Below are positions 31,913-32,871 of a DNA stretch of 32,871 bases, one piece after another. Source of the DNA: CAZEQJ01 sp964514385. GTDB lineage: Bacteria; Bacteroidota; Bacteroidia; Cytophagales; Cyclobacteriaceae. The stretch spans positions 1-32,871 of the forward strand of contig CAZEQJ010000033.1 in the NCBI GenBank assembly GCA_964514385.1, read 5' to 3'. The translations under genes and the position numbers were made by a program. The notes under the pieces are model-generated. The model made no database searches and was not told the origin of the DNA. It saw only the letters and a program-made list of their open reading frames with translations. The first letter of the stretch is position 1; every line of letters begins with the position of its first letter.

Positions 31913-32620
31913 TTAATTAGATATTAAAGTGCCAATATTCTCACCGGAAACGAGTTTTACAAGGTTTCCGGATTGATTCATATCAAATACAATGATAGGT
32001 AATTTATTTTCCATGCATAAGGTAAAGGCGGTCATGTCCATGATATTGAGACCTTTGCGATAAGCCTCATCGAAAGATATGGTATCATATTTGACAGCGT
32101 CCTCCACTTTCTCAGGGTCTGCGCTGTACACGCCATCCACGCGTGTACCTTTCAATACCACGTCTGCCTCTATTTCAATGGCCCTGAGACTTGCAGTGGT
32201 GTCTGTAGTAAAGTAGGGGCTACCCAGCCCGGCTCCAAAAATTACGATACGTCCTTTCTCAAGATGCCTCACTGCACGTCTGCGAATGAAGGGTTCCGCT
32301 ACCGACTCCATTTTAATGCCACTCATAAGACGGGTATAGAGTCCCTGGTTTTCAAGCGCTCCCTGCAGGGCAATGCCGTTGATGACGGTTGCCAGCATGC
32401 CCATGTAATCGCCCTGTACCCTGTCAATGCCCATTTTCTCGGCCTGTACACCCCGGTAGATATTACCTCCGCCGATGACTATGGCTACCTCGACACCCAT
32501 GTTTACAATTTTCCTTATCTCTGTGCTGTATTGCTCAAGGCGATCTGCATCAATACCGTAATGAGCGTTACCCATCAGCGCTTCCCCGCTTAGTTTAAGT
32601 AGTATTCGTTTATATTTCAT
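31913..32620 (-). CDS. pyrH: UMP kinase PyrH
   Basis: Converts UMP to UDP; an amino-acid-kinase-fold hexamer unrelated to eukaryotic UMP kinases. The 235-residue product has YKRILLKLSGEALMG, VAIVIGGGNIYRG, VQGDYMGMLATVINGIALQGALE, RRAVRHLEKGRIVIFGAGLGSPYFTTDTTASLRAIEIEADVVLKGTRVDGVYSADPEK and the C-terminal MNQSGNLVKLVSGENIGTLI, all typical of PyrH. Full length. It is the first gene of a pyrH-frr operon; tsf and rpsB, which often precede it, are not seen upstream in this window, where a tRNA gene on the opposite strand begins. Confidence 0.97.
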   Translation of the reverse strand: MKYKRILLKLSGEALMGNAHYGIDADRLEQYSTEIRKIVNMGVEVAIVIGGGNIYRGVQAEKMGIDRVQGDYMGMLATVINGIALQGALENQGLYTRLMSGIKMESVAEPFIRRRAVRHLEKGRIVIFGAGLGSPYFTTDTTASLRAIEIEADVVLKGTRVDGVYSADPEKVEDAVKYDTISFDEAYRKGLNIMDMTAFTLCMENKLPIIVFDMNQSGNLVKLVSGENIGTLISN

Positions 32621-32636
32621 AGCTATTGGAGTTGGG

Positions 32637-32644
32637 CAAATATA
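32637..32644 (-). promoter_or_regulatory. Possible -7 element of a pyrH promoter
   Basis: On the minus strand TATATTTG matches TANNTTTG and lies 16 bases before the pyrH ATG. No TTG or TTTG is present at the expected upstream distance, and the leader would be only about 10 bases, so this is tentative. Confidence 0.35.
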
Positions 32645-32736
32645 GCATGTGAGGATGACTTCCGCTTTAAATTACTTCATTTGTTCTGTAATGACAGGTT
32701 CATCGGAGGGCTGGCTTCTTAATTTTAATTCAAATG

Positions 32737-32767
32737 TTTGATAAAAATAAAAAAGCATATAATTTTG
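32737..32767 (+). promoter_or_regulatory. Bacteroidota-type promoter of the tRNA-Tyr transcript
   Basis: TTTG (32737-32740), exactly 19 bases, then TAATTTTG (32760-32767) is a full match to the TTTG-N19-TANNTTTG promoter of this phylum. Transcription should begin near 32772, about 45 bases before the tRNA. It is the best promoter match in the window. Confidence 0.8.
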
Positions 32768-32779
32768 CACTTCCTTAGA

Positions 32780-32808
32780 AAAGAGGGTCTTTGTTAAACC
32801 CTCTTTTT
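32780..32808 (+). terminator. Terminator-like hairpin in the tRNA-Tyr leader
   Basis: AAAGAGGGT (32780-32788) pairs perfectly with ACCCTCTTT (32798-32806) around a nine-base loop, and the T run reaches 32808. By shape it is an intrinsic terminator, but it lies between the predicted promoter and the tRNA, with no gene before it to terminate. It may be an attenuator, a processing signal or a block to upstream transcription; the stem is AT-containing and of moderate strength. Confidence 0.6.
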
Positions 32809-32816
32809 GGGTCTTT

Positions 32817-32871
32817 GGGGGGATACCAAAGCGGCCAACTGGGGCAGACTGTAAATCTGCTGGCGTATGCC
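32817..32871 (+). tRNA. tRNA-Tyr (anticodon GTA), 3'-partial
   Basis: The sequence gives an acceptor 5' strand GGGGGGA, T8-A9, a D arm CCA...TGG with the AGCGGCCAA loop, an anticodon stem GCAGA/TCTGC and the loop CTGTAAA with anticodon GTA at 32851-32853. It then enters a long variable arm (TGGCGTATGCC), as expected for bacterial tRNA-Tyr, a class II tRNA. The window ends before the T arm and acceptor 3' strand, so pairing of the acceptor stem cannot be checked. Confidence 0.93.

Overview
The window looks like a chromosomal segment of a Bacteroidota bacterium, most likely of the Cytophagales type (inference from gene content; I cannot name a genus). Signs are the murC-ftsQ-ftsA-ftsZ order without ddl, an FtsZ ending in the phylum-typical NRFLHDNVD-like tail, DUF5723-type and Wzi-type outer-membrane proteins, many lipoproteins, and promoter sequences matching the Bacteroidota TTTG/TTG - 19-21 nt - TANNTTTG pattern rather than -35/-10 boxes.

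Region 1 (1-4731, +): the end of the division and cell-wall cluster: partial murC, ftsQ, ftsA, ftsZ, closed by a strong hairpin terminator. Region 2 (4730-10084, -): envelope genes: a lipoprotein-type MsrA, two translationally coupled LPP20-like proteins, a DUF5723-like barrel with an acidic linker and a SPOR-like tail, and a small collagen-like lipoprotein with its own UUCG-loop terminator. Region 3 (10128-15671): rsfS-ftsH-lpxH on the minus strand, divergent from birA and then ahcY on the plus strand, with a terminator after ahcY.

Region 4 (15727-27860) is the accessory part, a surface-polysaccharide locus. It holds a GT39-type membrane glycosyltransferase (+). Next is a five-gene minus-strand operon: GT2, GT4, Wzi-like barrel, MsbA/PglK-like ABC exporter and methyltransferase. 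A lone plus-strand GT2 follows, and then a four-gene minus-strand operon of a polyprenyl-phosphate-sugar-synthase-like GT2, a sulfotransferase and two GT4 enzymes. Together these could assemble, modify (methylate or sulfate), flip and anchor a surface glycan. No Wzx/Wzy polymerase pair is visible.

Region 5 (27895-32871): a short Omp85-type barrel (-), then a plus-strand operon of ECF sigma factor, soluble zinc anti-sigma, gmk and nadD. Convergent to it is pyrH-frr (-). The window ends inside a tRNA-Tyr(GUA) gene with a near-ideal Bacteroidota promoter and an unexplained terminator-like hairpin between promoter and tRNA.

Most genes are ordinary housekeeping genes. The points most worth a second look are the tRNA leader hairpin, the GT2 gene without a canonical start codon beside overlapping divergent -7 elements, the LPP20/DUF5723-SPOR envelope set, and the sigma/anti-sigma pair coupled to gmk-nadD. 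I saw no mobile elements, CRISPR arrays or rRNA.
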